From the NCBI RefSeq assembly GCF_003003995.1, contig NZ_PVWF01000004.1, positions 1-64,000 of the forward strand: 64,000 nucleotides of DNA, read 5' to 3'. Source of the stretch: Pleurocapsa sp. CCALA 161. Its GTDB lineage: Bacteria > Cyanobacteriota > Cyanobacteriia > Cyanobacteriales > Xenococcaceae. Position 1 is the stretch's first letter; each line of letters begins with the position of its first letter. The translations under genes were made by a program, and so were the position numbers. Below the pieces are notes generated by a model. It was not told the origin of the DNA. It did not search any database and saw only the letters and a list, made by a program, of their open reading frames with translations. Positions 37,773 to 47,309 of the stretch are shown here, one piece after another.

Positions 37773-39497
37773 TTATTTTCGTTTCAAAACCACTAGGGTA
37801 ATATCATCGTAAACTTGCTCAATGCCAATATGCGATCGCAAATCCTGAATTACCGCCTGGCGAATATCTTGGGCTGATTGTTGCCAATTTTGCTGCACTA
37901 CAGCAGATAATTGTTCTAAACCATAATGGATTCCCTGAGAGTTTTCCGCCTCCGTGATACCATCGGTATATAGTATGGCTACGTCTGATTTGCCCAGGGG
38001 AATTTTTGTTTCAAAGACAAAATCGGCAATACTTTCTGCTAAACCAAGGGGAAATCCTAAATCCACCGTATCAATTCTTTCGATCTTGCCTTGGCGGCTC
38101 AGCAGAATTTCTTCGTGTTGACCGCTAATACTGAGAACACCTTCGTAATAATCGACTAGAGATAAAGAAATATTTTTATCAGAGTTTAAACGCTGTACAT
38201 TTTTATAAATTGTGCGATTAAGTACCTCAAATAAACGTTTGGGATCGGTTTCATTATTTTCAATCAGAGTGCGAATTGCCGTCTGCACCATCAACATCAA
38301 GACACCACTTTCTAAACCATGTCCTGAAACATCACCAATACCAATAATAATTCTGCCTTGATGCTGCACCACATCATAGTAGTCTCCGCCAATTTCAGCA
38401 GCAGCTTCGCTAAATCCCGCAATTTCTAGCGCCTCGATCTGCTGTAGCTCTTTTTCCTTGGGTAACAACATTTTTTGCAGTTTTTGATTGACTTCCAACT
38501 CACTACTAAGACGAGTATTTTCTACCTGCAAGCAATTATTAAACTGACTAATTTTTTGATTAGCTTGAGCTAACTGCTGTACGTAGATTGATTCTAAGTC
38601 TCGCCATTTTTTTTGTTCTAAACAAGCTCCCAGCCTAGCTTTTAATAATATGGAGTTAAAAGGTTTGGTTAAGTAGTCTTCAGCTCCCATTTCGATACAT
38701 TTAACGACGCTATCGATTTGCTCTAGCGCTGAAATCATAATGGTGGGAATATGTTTCCAAGGACTATTACGAATCCATTTTAAAACCTGATAACCATCTA
38801 TTTCGGGCATGATAATATCCAGCAGAATCAGATCGAAAGCTCCTGTTTGAATCATCTCGATGGCTTGCTTACCATCTTGTGCTGTTGCAGCCTGGTAACC
38901 TTCAGCCTGAACCTGTTGAGCTAATATTTCTCGATTCATGGCGCTGTCATCAACTACCAAAATCATCTGACCTTTGCTAGCTTTGGCTAATTGATGGTCA
39001 GCCAAAGAAAAGTTGTCTAGCAGGGGATTGGTATCGATATCTAGAACAATATCCTCGAAAAACTCTTCTGAAGCAACAACCTCTATTAGTCCTGAGATCT
39101 CCTGTAAAAGTAGGTTAGCTGCACGATTAATCTGCTCTATCTCCAGCATAAAATTTTGGTCTACTTGTGGAATCAATTGCTGACACCGAGCAATTACCAA
39201 TTGAGTTGTTTTCTCCCACTGACTCTTTAATTGAGGATTATTAATCATTGCCTGTAAACTCTGCCAATCTCCAGTTAAAATAGCGGGATCAAGCACAATG
39301 TTAACTGAAGTCAATAATTCTCTGCCAGAGGCGCGAATTTGCTCTAGTTCCTGAAGATAAGTCACATCTTGATGTTTATTTTCGGCAATGGCGGCGATGA
39401 TCATGTCGCTATAGCCAATAATCCTGTTGATCGCTAGGCTTAATTCTTGGCGAAGTTGGAATAGCCGAGATAAGTGTGATTTACTGTCGGTAAGCAT
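37773..39497 (-). CDS. Receiver-PP2C (SpoIIE-type) phosphatase
   Basis: This protein has 574 residues from the ATG at 39497. The N-terminal about 170 residues are helical and include LRQELSLAINRIIGYSDMI, which looks like a histidine-kinase dimerisation helix whose phospho-His is lost. Next comes a receiver (VVDDSAMNRE, LLDIIMPEIDG, YLTKPF) and a coiled coil. A SpoIIE-type PP2C domain follows, with metal-site motifs EIGGDYYD, GDVSGHGLESG and ILYTDGITEAEN. It should dephosphorylate the STAS partner under control of a two-component input. A TTG start at 39539 is possible. It is divergent from the GGDEF-EAL gene with about 300 bp between, where I see no further feature. Confidence 0.9.
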   Translation of the reverse strand: MLTDSKSHLSRLFQLRQELSLAINRIIGYSDMIIAAIAENKHQDVTYLQELEQIRASGRELLTSVNIVLDPAILTGDWQSLQAMINNPQLKSQWEKTTQLVIARCQQLIPQVDQNFMLEIEQINRAANLLLQEISGLIEVVASEEFFEDIVLDIDTNPLLDNFSLADHQLAKASKGQMILVVDDSAMNREILAQQVQAEGYQAATAQDGKQAIEMIQTGAFDLILLDIIMPEIDGYQVLKWIRNSPWKHIPTIMISALEQIDSVVKCIEMGAEDYLTKPFNSILLKARLGACLEQKKWRDLESIYVQQLAQANQKISQFNNCLQVENTRLSSELEVNQKLQKMLLPKEKELQQIEALEIAGFSEAAAEIGGDYYDVVQHQGRIIIGIGDVSGHGLESGVLMLMVQTAIRTLIENNETDPKRLFEVLNRTIYKNVQRLNSDKNISLSLVDYYEGVLSISGQHEEILLSRQGKIERIDTVDLGFPLGLAESIADFVFETKIPLGKSDVAILYTDGITEAENSQGIHYGLEQLSAVVQQNWQQSAQDIRQAVIQDLRSHIGIEQVYDDITLVVLKRK

Positions 39498-39804
39498 AAA
39501 ATAAATGTCAGCCTGACTAAAGCTCAAATGGGGATGCAAGATTGTTATTTACCTATATTGCCCAGATCTTATCCAAAATGTTGACAATTAGCTTTATTTA
39601 AGCGAAGACGGTACTAGATTTTAATCCGAGTCACCGTCGTTTAGCAATTTAACTTTTAAGTTCTAGCTTATGAATAATAGACAATTAAATTAGAATAGAT
39701 ATTTTAGTGTGATTTTATTTTACTTTCAGTCCAGCAATGTCTTTGAATTTAATTGGGTTGCCAAAATATAAAATAAGCGTTAGCTAATAGTTATAGTTGA
39801 TTAG

Positions 39805-42315
39805 ATGTTTTACGAAATGCAGTTCAAAGTAGGAAAAGTAGCCCAGTTAAAAGCAGCTACTTTATCCTCGTCTAGCCTCACAATCAACAAATTACGTGAG
39901 GCAAAAATTATTTTTGACGCTCATAATAACTGTTTGTTTTTAAATCAAGCAGCGGAACAAATATTTCGCGATCGCTCTAATGTTTCTTTACTAGGAGATT
40001 GGATTCGAGATAAAGTTCAAGCTGGGTTGACTCAACCAATAGTCTGTAAGCTACAAAAGCTTCCTTTGAAACTAGCTGCGACTGATGAATCTGAATTGCA
40101 AGTAGCCGTTATTCTGCAACAGCAAAAGGAATCTGATACATTTTGGCAAGAATTAAATCAACATAAGTCTTTAGCTATTCGTGAGCCAAAAATTAAACCT
40201 AACCATCTTGATGAAAATGGAACATTGTCTTTAAAATCTGCTAATCAAACTATTAGCTATGACCGCTTAACTGGACTCCCTAATCATGATTTATTGTTGG
40301 AGCATATTGAACAAGAAATTAGATTTTGCCAGAGCAAACCAGACTATAATTTTGCGGTTTTGTTTGTTGATGTTAATCGTTTTAAAGTAATTAATAGTAG
40401 TTTGGGGAGAATTATTGGCGATCGCCTGTTAATTGCGATCGCACAACGGCTCAAAATTTGTTTGCGAACGCAGGATTTTATTGCTCGCATGGGTAATGAT
40501 GAATTTGTTATTTTATTAAGCAATGTTGAACATTTAAACTATGCTACTAATGTTGCTAATAGGATCTATCATGAGCTATCAGTAACCTTTAATTTAGGGG
40601 GATATGAAGTCTTTATTGAAGCTAATATTGGGATTGCGGTGGGCGATCGCGAATACAATCGAGCAGAAAATTTACTCCGAGATGCAGAATTAGCTCTATC
40701 TAATGCTAAAAGACAAAATAGACTTCCTTATGAAATTTTTAGTCAATCTATGCGAGGTAAAGCTCTAACTTTATTGCAGTTAGAAAATGACCTTAGAGGT
40801 GCGATCAAAAGAGAAGAATTTATTCTGCACTACCAACCAATTATTTCTTTAGTTAGCAATAAAATCAAAGGATTTGAAGTATTAGTTCGTTGGCAACATC
40901 CCCAAAAAGGTTTGGTTTCTCCTGGAGAATTTATTCCCCTAGCAGAAGATACAGGATTAATCATTCCTTTAGGATTTTGGGTTTTAAAAGAAGCCTGCTT
41001 ACAAATGTATAATTGGCAACAGCAGTTTAATGGTTTAAGTGAATGGAAGATAAGCGTTAATATTGCTAGTAAACAGTTGGCAATGCCAAATTTTGTAGCT
41101 GAAGTAGAGAAAATTTTAGTAGAAACTAAGTTAAATCCTCATAATTTAAAACTAGAGATTACTGAAAGTTCTTTAGTTGAAGATACACAACAAACTATCG
41201 CTATTCTTAAGCAACTTAAAGCTTCAGGGATTGAATTTTCTTTAGATGATTTTGGTACGGGTTATTCATCATTAAGCTATTTACATCAATTCCCCTTTGA
41301 TACCCTCAAAATTGATCGTTCTTTTGTTAATAGTATTGGTGATAATATTGAAAAATTAGGCATTGTTAGAGCCATCGTCACCTTGGCGCGTAATTTAGGG
41401 ATGGACACGATTGCTGAAGGGATTGAAACCGTCAATCAGCTAACTAGATTAAAGGCTCTTAAATGCGAATATGGTCAGGGTTACTATCTGTCTAAACCTC
41501 TGGATAAAATGGTTTTAGAAAATTTGATTGCAGCAGATTTAGCTAAACCATTGAAACTCGAATCGGCAGGTTATCGCTCCTTAATGGATGATGAATTAGC
41601 CAGGGAACAACTATTATTTCAAATTGAACAACTGCGCCATGAATTAAACGAAGTTAAATTAGAAAAAAACGATCTAGAAATTGTCTTAGAAAATGCCACC
41701 GAACATGCCGATTTAGTGGAATCTCAGCTACATAATGAAATTTGCGATCGCCAAAAAGCACAGGCCGCTCTTAGTCTAGCTAATCGAGAATTAGAACAGC
41801 TTAGTGTGCTGGATTGTTTAACCCAGGTAGCTAATCGTCGTCGGTTTAATGATTATTTAATTCAAAAGTGGCAAGAGCTTTCCCAGCAAGAAAGTGATCT
41901 CTCTCTAATTCTTTGCGATATTGATTACTTCAAACTTTATAATGATACCTATGGTCATCTTGTCGGCGACTACTGTTTACAGCAGGTAGCTTTAGCAATT
42001 GAATGCGTCATGGAATCAATTCCTGGTTTAGTTGCTCGTTATGGTGGTGAAGAATTTGGGATCATCTTACCGAATATTGATGCGCTCCAAGCATTAAAAA
42101 TTGCTAATAAAATTGCGGTTAACGTCAAAAATCTGCACGTTACCCACCAAGAATCTATAGTTAGTAACTATGTCACCATTAGTTTAGGAGTTCATAGCCT
42201 AATTCCTTCCTCAGAATCAACTCCTGAATTACTCATTGCTTTAGCAGACAAGGGACTATATCAAGCAAAAGCGACAGGTAGAAATCGGGCTTGTTTATAT
42301 ATGGAAGACCTATGA
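39805..42315 (+). CDS. GGDEF-EAL-GGDEF cyclic-di-GMP signalling protein
   Basis: This 836-residue protein has an unusual order. The N-terminal about 130 residues are PAS-like. The first GGDEF domain (about 160-315) has a degenerate active site, MGNDEF. The EAL domain (about 335-585) has EVL in FEVLVRW and the catalytic DDFGTGYSSL, so phosphodiesterase activity is likely. A coiled coil (610-665) leads to a second GGDEF domain (670-836) with an intact RYGGEEFG site. The C-terminal domain is the probable cyclase, and the first may be a GTP-sensing regulatory unit. No transmembrane helix is seen, so it is cytoplasmic. Confidence 0.92.
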   Translation: MFYEMQFKVGKVAQLKAATLSSSSLTINKLREAKIIFDAHNNCLFLNQAAEQIFRDRSNVSLLGDWIRDKVQAGLTQPIVCKLQKLPLKLAATDESELQVAVILQQQKESDTFWQELNQHKSLAIREPKIKPNHLDENGTLSLKSANQTISYDRLTGLPNHDLLLEHIEQEIRFCQSKPDYNFAVLFVDVNRFKVINSSLGRIIGDRLLIAIAQRLKICLRTQDFIARMGNDEFVILLSNVEHLNYATNVANRIYHELSVTFNLGGYEVFIEANIGIAVGDREYNRAENLLRDAELALSNAKRQNRLPYEIFSQSMRGKALTLLQLENDLRGAIKREEFILHYQPIISLVSNKIKGFEVLVRWQHPQKGLVSPGEFIPLAEDTGLIIPLGFWVLKEACLQMYNWQQQFNGLSEWKISVNIASKQLAMPNFVAEVEKILVETKLNPHNLKLEITESSLVEDTQQTIAILKQLKASGIEFSLDDFGTGYSSLSYLHQFPFDTLKIDRSFVNSIGDNIEKLGIVRAIVTLARNLGMDTIAEGIETVNQLTRLKALKCEYGQGYYLSKPLDKMVLENLIAADLAKPLKLESAGYRSLMDDELAREQLLFQIEQLRHELNEVKLEKNDLEIVLENATEHADLVESQLHNEICDRQKAQAALSLANRELEQLSVLDCLTQVANRRRFNDYLIQKWQELSQQESDLSLILCDIDYFKLYNDTYGHLVGDYCLQQVALAIECVMESIPGLVARYGGEEFGIILPNIDALQALKIANKIAVNVKNLHVTHQESIVSNYVTISLGVHSLIPSSESTPELLIALADKGLYQAKATGRNRACLYMEDL

Positions 42316-42351
42316 AAACTCAGATAATCTTGGTAGTTCTCAAGAAAAAAT

Positions 42352-43014
42352 ATGAGTAAAGAAAGTTTTGGGGTAGATAATCGACTATATGAATACTTAC
42401 TCTCCGTATCCCTAAGAGAACACGAGGTACTGGCTAAATTACGTCAAGAAACTAGCCAACATTCCGCTAGCATTATGCAAATATCTGCCGATCAGGGGCA
42501 GTTTATGGCATTGCTAGTCAAGCTGCTGGGGGCTAAGAAAACTTTGGATATTGGTGTGTTTACAGGCTATAGCTCTTTAGTGGTGGCGCTGGCGCTACCT
42601 GAATCGGGAACAGTAATCGCTTGCGATCGCGACCCCCAATGTACCAAAATTGCTCGTCGTTATTGGGAATTAGCAGGAGTAGCCCATAAAGTCGATCTAC
42701 GTCTTGCACCAGCTTTAGACACCCTCGATCAATTGATTGCCGATGGTGAATCTGGCAGTTTTGACTTTGCCTTTATTGATGCTGATAAACTTAACTACTC
42801 TAACTATTATGAACGGGCTTTAACTCTCTTGCGTCCTGGAGGAATAGTGGCGATTGACAATGTTCTTTGGTTTGGTGGCGTTGTCGATCCTGATGATACA
42901 GATAAAAGAACGGTTGCCATTCGGGAATTTAATCAAAAACTCCATCAAGACAACCGAGTAGAAATTTGTATGTTAGCGATCGCCGATGGTTTAACCCTGG
43001 CGCTTAAGCATTAA
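42352..43014 (+). CDS. SAM-dependent O-methyltransferase (CCoAOMT/COMT-like)
   Basis: This 220-residue class I methyltransferase belongs to the cation-dependent O-methyltransferase family 3. The SAM motif I is TLDIGVFTGYSSL near residue 66, ACDRDP follows, and metal-binding acids lie in FAFIDADKLNY and AIDNVLWFG. Members methylate catechol-type substrates, and the cyanobacterial substrate is unknown. It lies 36 bp after the GGDEF-EAL gene and may be cotranscribed. Confidence 0.9.
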   Translation: MSKESFGVDNRLYEYLLSVSLREHEVLAKLRQETSQHSASIMQISADQGQFMALLVKLLGAKKTLDIGVFTGYSSLVVALALPESGTVIACDRDPQCTKIARRYWELAGVAHKVDLRLAPALDTLDQLIADGESGSFDFAFIDADKLNYSNYYERALTLLRPGGIVAIDNVLWFGGVVDPDDTDKRTVAIREFNQKLHQDNRVEICMLAIADGLTLALKH

Positions 43015-43023
43015 TTTTCTGAG

Positions 43024-43078
43024 CTGTAGGAGCGAACGCCCTAAAGGATTAGCTTCGCGTCGCTGTTCGCCCCTACAG
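43024..43078. terminator. Inverted GTAGGgGCGAAC repeat between convergent genes
   Basis: CTGTAGGAGCGAACGCC (43024-43040) is nearly the reverse complement of GCTGTTCGCCCCTACAG (43062-43078), with 14 of 17 positions pairing. The sequence belongs to the GTAGGGGCGAAC-type repeat dispersed in cyanobacteria. It lies between the convergent methyltransferase and exbD genes and may serve as a terminator. Confidence 0.6.
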
Positions 43079-43088
43079 AATATGCCAT

Positions 43089-43667
43089 TTATGGTAATGG
43101 TGGACTAGGAGGATTAGGAGAATTAGAAAAAGGATCGATGCTGTTGGGCAAGCCAGGCAAAGCGCTAGGTAGAGCAGGATTCACTCCTGGAGTTGCAGGA
43201 ACTTGTGCTGGTTGAGAACCTTCTGGTAGAGTAGCCAACGCCACGCGATCGCCTCCCACTTCCCGCAGAATATCTAAAACTTCGACCACTTCTCTGTAGG
43301 TTGAGTTTTTAGCGGCATACAAAGTCATCAAACCATCAGGATTAGCCTGTTGATATTTCTTAATTTCCCATTTCAAATCGCTGCGACTAACTAAATTCTT
43401 ATCAACGTATAGCTGACCAATATCATCAATAGTTACAATCAAAATATTTTGCAACTGTGGCGTGCCAGTTTTTGCTTGAGGCAAATCGAGGCTGATTGCT
43501 TGTTGACGAGAAAAATTAACCGCAGCTAAGACAAAAAAGATCAAAATACAAAAAATAACGTCAATTAGAGGCAAGATTTCAATATGCGCTCCACTTTGGT
43601 GGCTGTCATCCTGCCACAGATTCATGGATTTAATTGGCTTAGGCTGGTACTTTCGTTTACGACTCAT
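43089..43667 (-). CDS. exbD: ExbD/TolR biopolymer transport protein
   Basis: This 192-residue protein has one transmembrane helix (about residues 33-53, LPLIDVIFCILIFFVLAA) carrying the conserved Asp that couples proton flow. A periplasmic ExbD domain (about 60-145) follows, then a proline-rich tail of about 45 residues ending in PSPPLP. With ExbB it forms a proton channel that energises a TonB-type or Tol-type partner. The tail is longer than in E. coli ExbD. It follows exbB by 53 bp on the same strand, and no tonB gene lies beside the pair. Confidence 0.9.
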   Translation of the reverse strand: MSRKRKYQPKPIKSMNLWQDDSHQSGAHIEILPLIDVIFCILIFFVLAAVNFSRQQAISLDLPQAKTGTPQLQNILIVTIDDIGQLYVDKNLVSRSDLKWEIKKYQQANPDGLMTLYAAKNSTYREVVEVLDILREVGGDRVALATLPEGSQPAQVPATPGVNPALPSALPGLPNSIDPFSNSPNPPSPPLP

Positions 43668-43720
43668 GTAATTAATTACTGATTATTTGCGAAGCTGATC
43701 CTTTAGGACTAATTACTTGT

Positions 43721-44422
43721 TCACTGCTTAGGTGGTTTAATCTCGACAAAGGAATATTGATCGTTGCTGACAATACTAGTAGGTTCTTCTTCTGATTCTA
43801 ATTGTGACCAGCGATCGCGATACATAACTTCGAGACGACTACCAGTGCGACGCAAAATTCTCACTTGATTTGCCCAAAAAGCCTGAAACATTCGATAAAA
43901 ACTGAGACTAACAATGGCGACTAATAAACCTGCTGCCGTAGAGATCAATGATTCACCAATACCCAAAGTTACTCCAGAAGAATCTGCTGTACCCAAGTCA
44001 CTAATTTTAATAGAACTTAAGGCTTGAATCAGACCCCAAACTGTTCCAAATAATCCTAATAAAGGAGAAAGAGCAATAATTGCCTCTAATATTTTGTCTC
44101 CCTTACGCATCCTCGCTACTTGTTCTTCAGCAGCGGATTCTAGAGCGAGATGAAACATGTCTGGATCGGGGTTGGATAGCCGAAAAGGTGAATAAACGAA
44201 ATTTCCTAAAGGGTGATTAATATGTTCTTGAGCAATTTTACCTACTAAATTCCAGTTACGTTCGGCAGCTTCCATGATTTGATTAAAAATTTTCTTCTCT
44301 TGGAAAACGACTCGTGACCAAAACCAAAGCCGTTCGAGGATGGTTGCAATCGATAGTACTGAAAGAAGCAGCAGGGGATACATAGAAATACCACCCTTGT
44401 CAATAATTTCTAAAAAATTCAT
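43721..44422 (-). CDS. exbB: ExbB/MotA/TolQ proton channel protein
   Basis: This 233-residue protein has three transmembrane helices (about residues 12-30, 108-135 and 155-178). The conserved segments [21 protein letters not shown] and [17 protein letters not shown] form the channel wall around ExbD. The length is typical of the cyanobacterial family. It is the promoter-proximal gene of the exbBD pair. A 254-bp gap separates it from the divergent serpin gene, where I see a TATAAT at 44646 oriented toward the serpin. Confidence 0.9.
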   Translation of the reverse strand: MNFLEIIDKGGISMYPLLLLSVLSIATILERLWFWSRVVFQEKKIFNQIMEAAERNWNLVGKIAQEHINHPLGNFVYSPFRLSNPDPDMFHLALESAAEEQVARMRKGDKILEAIIALSPLLGLFGTVWGLIQALSSIKISDLGTADSSGVTLGIGESLISTAAGLLVAIVSLSFYRMFQAFWANQVRILRRTGSRLEVMYRDRWSQLESEEEPTSIVSNDQYSFVEIKPPKQ

Positions 44423-44676
44423 TTTACGCCAATTACCTCTTAATATAATTTTTAATTAAAATTACTTGAACAGTTTAAACAGTTTAGGCTATTCCAGTTT
44501 AAGTCCATAAATACAAATAACACAGGTTATCTGTAAATCTTGGTTATCTAAAATTTTTCTAACATGGGTTTTGATTGATGTCTATAGCCAAGGAATTTAG
44601 TATTTTACCTCAACAACTTAATATATTTTTCGCGTCTTAAACTACTATAATCTGCACTGTTAACAACTAATTACTC

Positions 44677-45948
44677 ATGAACCGTAATACTCTTTGGGGA
44701 ACTTTCGCTGTTATTTTACTACTTGGTTTGGCGGTATTAGTATCTAAGCAAGAAGCAAGTTCGATTAGTCCTCTTAATCAATCAGCTACTGCACCTAAGC
44801 TAATGGTTAGCCAATCAGATCAGCTAAATCAGTTAGTAAACGCCAATAATCACTTTGGCTTTGCTTTATTTGCTCAACTACAACCACAAAAATCTCAGCC
44901 TCAAAATATATTTATTTCACCTCAAAGTATAGCGATCGCACTTGCCATGACACGCAATGGTACGGGCAGAACAACTCAAGCAGAAATGACCCAAGTTCTG
45001 GGATTAGAGCAATTTGACGCAGCAACAGTAAATGCTAGCTACGCTGAGTTAATTAAAACTTTAAACAGTGCCGATGGTGATCTAGAATTGGCGATCGCCA
45101 ATTCTTTATGGGTCAATCAAAATATTAGTTTAAAACAGCAGTTTATTAAAACTACTCAAGACTTTTATCAGGGATCATTAACTAACCTAGACTTTAGCAA
45201 CCCCTCCGCTAAGAATAAGATCAATCAATGGGTAGCTAGCAAAACCGCCAACCAAATTCCTGAGATTGTTGATTCCATTTCTCCTGAAGACGCTCTTTAT
45301 TTAATCAACGCGATCTACTTTAAAGGAAACTGGACAAATAAGTTCGATCCTAACGCTACTACAGAACAACCTTTTTATCTGGATTCTAATCAAACAAAAC
45401 CCGTAGCCATGATGAGTCAGACAGGAGACTATCGCTACTATGAAAATGAGCAGTTCCAAGCAATTCGTCTACCCTATGGCAAACAGGGTCAACTAGGAAT
45501 GTATATTTTTCTACCCCAAAAAAATAGTAGTTTAAAGCAATTCAATCAGCAGTTAAATTTAGCTAATTGGCAAGAATGGTTAAAACAAATGCGATCGCAA
45601 TCAGGCAATATTTCTCTGCCAAAGTTTAAGCTGGAATATGACACAGAGTTAAAAGATGTCCTGTCATCTTTGGGGATGCAGCAGGCATTTAATTTTGCTC
45701 AAGCAGACTTTTCTGCCATGACGGATAGTGCTGTAGCGATTAATACGGTCAAACATAAGGCAGTAATTGAGGTTAACGAAGAGGGGACCGAAGCTGCGGG
45801 AGTTACCTCTACTGGTATCCGCATTACTTCAATACCTCAACAACCCTTTAACATGAACATCGATCGCCCTTTTTTCTGCGCCATCGGCGATGATAGTACA
45901 GAAACGCTACTTTTTATGGGTAATGTTGTCAACCCTCAACAGAATTAG
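44677..45948 (+). CDS. Serpin family serine protease inhibitor
   Basis: This 423-residue protein has an N-terminal hydrophobic segment (residues 8-23) that should export or anchor it. The serpin fold is complete: NIFISPQSIAIALAMT, YLINAIYFKGNW and the C-terminal DRPFFCAIGD are family signatures. The reactive loop has an intact inhibitory hinge, EEGTEAAGVTSTG (from residue 368), so trapping activity is expected. Counting 17 residues from the hinge Glu puts the scissile bond near Thr384-Ser385, with an uncertainty of a few residues. Bacterial serpins are uncommon. TATAAT at 44646-44651 is a likely -10. Confidence 0.93.
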   Translation: MNRNTLWGTFAVILLLGLAVLVSKQEASSISPLNQSATAPKLMVSQSDQLNQLVNANNHFGFALFAQLQPQKSQPQNIFISPQSIAIALAMTRNGTGRTTQAEMTQVLGLEQFDAATVNASYAELIKTLNSADGDLELAIANSLWVNQNISLKQQFIKTTQDFYQGSLTNLDFSNPSAKNKINQWVASKTANQIPEIVDSISPEDALYLINAIYFKGNWTNKFDPNATTEQPFYLDSNQTKPVAMMSQTGDYRYYENEQFQAIRLPYGKQGQLGMYIFLPQKNSSLKQFNQQLNLANWQEWLKQMRSQSGNISLPKFKLEYDTELKDVLSSLGMQQAFNFAQADFSAMTDSAVAINTVKHKAVIEVNEEGTEAAGVTSTGIRITSIPQQPFNMNIDRPFFCAIGDDSTETLLFMGNVVNPQQN

Positions 45949-45964
45949 TTTTGAGCAACATCCC

Positions 45965-46597
45965 TTAACTTTTTTGATTTTGCACTAGGCTGACAAAGTT
46001 AGCCAGAATCTTTAAACCATTTTCCGAAGACTTTTCTGGATGAAACTGAACTGCCATAAGATTATCATGGGCGATCGCTGCTGTTACCGTTTGTGAACCA
46101 TGAGTCACCATCGCCGAATTAAATTGAGACTCTTGGGGGTCGGCATAAAACGAGTTGACAAAATAAACATAAGGATCTTGGGGCAAATCTTGCCAAAGCT
46201 GATGATCGGGTTGGTTAAACTTAAGTTGATTCCAACCAATCTGCGGAATCGTAATTCCAGGCTCGTTTTTAAAGCGACGCACCATACCAGGAACAATCCC
46301 CAATCCTCGTTCAGTTCCTTCAGCCGATCCTTCAAACAAAAGCTGTAGTCCTACACAAATACCTAAAAACGGTTTCCCGCTAGCAACGACTTGCTTAATT
46401 GTCTCTTCCAAATTACGCTCTCTAATATTTCTCATGGCAGGATCGAATGCTCCCACTCCTGGTAAAACAACGGCATCCGCAGCCAAAATATCGACCGCAG
46501 CATTAGTTATGTGAGGCACTGCACCAGCCTTCTCCAAACCTTTGCAAGCAGAATGCAGATTTCCCGTATCGTAGTCAATCACAGCCAAATTAACCAT
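45965..46597 (-). CDS. hisH: Imidazole glycerol phosphate synthase, glutaminase subunit
   Basis: This 210-residue class I glutamine amidotransferase supplies ammonia to HisF in histidine and purine-linked synthesis. The nucleophile Cys is in FLGICVGLQLLFEGS, and the His-Glu pair is in VQFHPEKS. VVLPGVGAFDPAM is the family N-terminal signature. The length is normal. It is convergent with the serpin gene with 16 bp between, and no other his genes are adjacent. Confidence 0.95.
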   Translation of the reverse strand: MVNLAVIDYDTGNLHSACKGLEKAGAVPHITNAAVDILAADAVVLPGVGAFDPAMRNIRERNLEETIKQVVASGKPFLGICVGLQLLFEGSAEGTERGLGIVPGMVRRFKNEPGITIPQIGWNQLKFNQPDHQLWQDLPQDPYVYFVNSFYADPQESQFNSAMVTHGSQTVTAAIAHDNLMAVQFHPEKSSENGLKILANFVSLVQNQKS

Positions 46598-46794
46598 TTT
46601 CTACCGTCACCATTTCACCATTGAATACTCTCTATATCATTATTTTAAACAACTTTGGTCACAGCCTTGTTGTTCTACCCATACCATTGAATTTAATCTC
46701 TACCAATATTTTCAATTATGTAACTAGGCGGTGTGATCTTGCCCTGTCTGTAGTAGCTTAAAACTTATAGCTAATTACTTATGGCTCAAGAATA

Positions 46795-47190
46795 ATGAAA
46801 CCAACTTTTAAAAATACGTTAGCATGGGAACAAGCTCAGGTGTTGATGCAGCCAGCTATGCTCAGGGTTGTAGACAATATTCGTAAGGAAATCGAAAATT
46901 CTCATTGGAAAGGAACATATAAGGAAGTTACAGCACCTATTCCTGGTTATCATCTTTGTCTTACTTCCGCTAATTATCAAATAGAAATTGATATTTGGGA
47001 ACTTTGTTACAAAGTTTGTTTTCAAGAATATGAGCCAATTCAACACATATTTAGTCAAGAGAATGAAGCTGCTTATCCCGTCGAAATAGACACTCGTCTT
47101 TTAGATGATTTAGGAGAGATAGACTGGCAGTTATTAGAATCTAAAGCACAACAGTCTGTTAGAAAAGTTTTTAGTACTTTACCTGAATAA
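46795..47190 (+). CDS. Conserved hypothetical protein
   Basis: This 131-residue soluble protein has no signal peptide. It is mixed alpha/beta with an aromatic middle (WELCYKVCFQEYEP, two Cys) and an acidic second half. I do not recognise a named family. A short ORF with a strong ribosome site follows 26 bases later (47217), which suggests it was once the first gene of a pair. Degenerate AGCTTA/ACTTAT-type heptamers lie just upstream (46755-46786). Confidence 0.7.
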   Translation: MKPTFKNTLAWEQAQVLMQPAMLRVVDNIRKEIENSHWKGTYKEVTAPIPGYHLCLTSANYQIEIDIWELCYKVCFQEYEPIQHIFSQENEAAYPVEIDTRLLDDLGEIDWQLLESKAQQSVRKVFSTLPE

Positions 47191-47216
47191 TAAATTCTTA
47201 TTCAGGAGAAAAAGCA

Positions 47217-47309
47217 ATGAGTCGTCAAGTGAACATCCTAGAATTTACACGGCTAACCGACGATTACCATACCATTGGCTTAAATCCTGCTCAATTCTAT
47301 CCAGAATAG
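47217..47309 (+). pseudogene. Truncated 30-codon ORF with strong ribosome site
   Basis: ATG at 47217 follows AGGAG at 47203-47207, well spaced. The frame begins MSRQVNILEFTRLTDDYHT, reads like the folded start of a normal protein, and stops after 30 codons at 47309. It overlaps the end of the minus-strand nucleotidyltransferase gene. The likeliest reading is the remnant of a second gene of the 46795 unit, cut by rearrangement. Confidence 0.45.
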
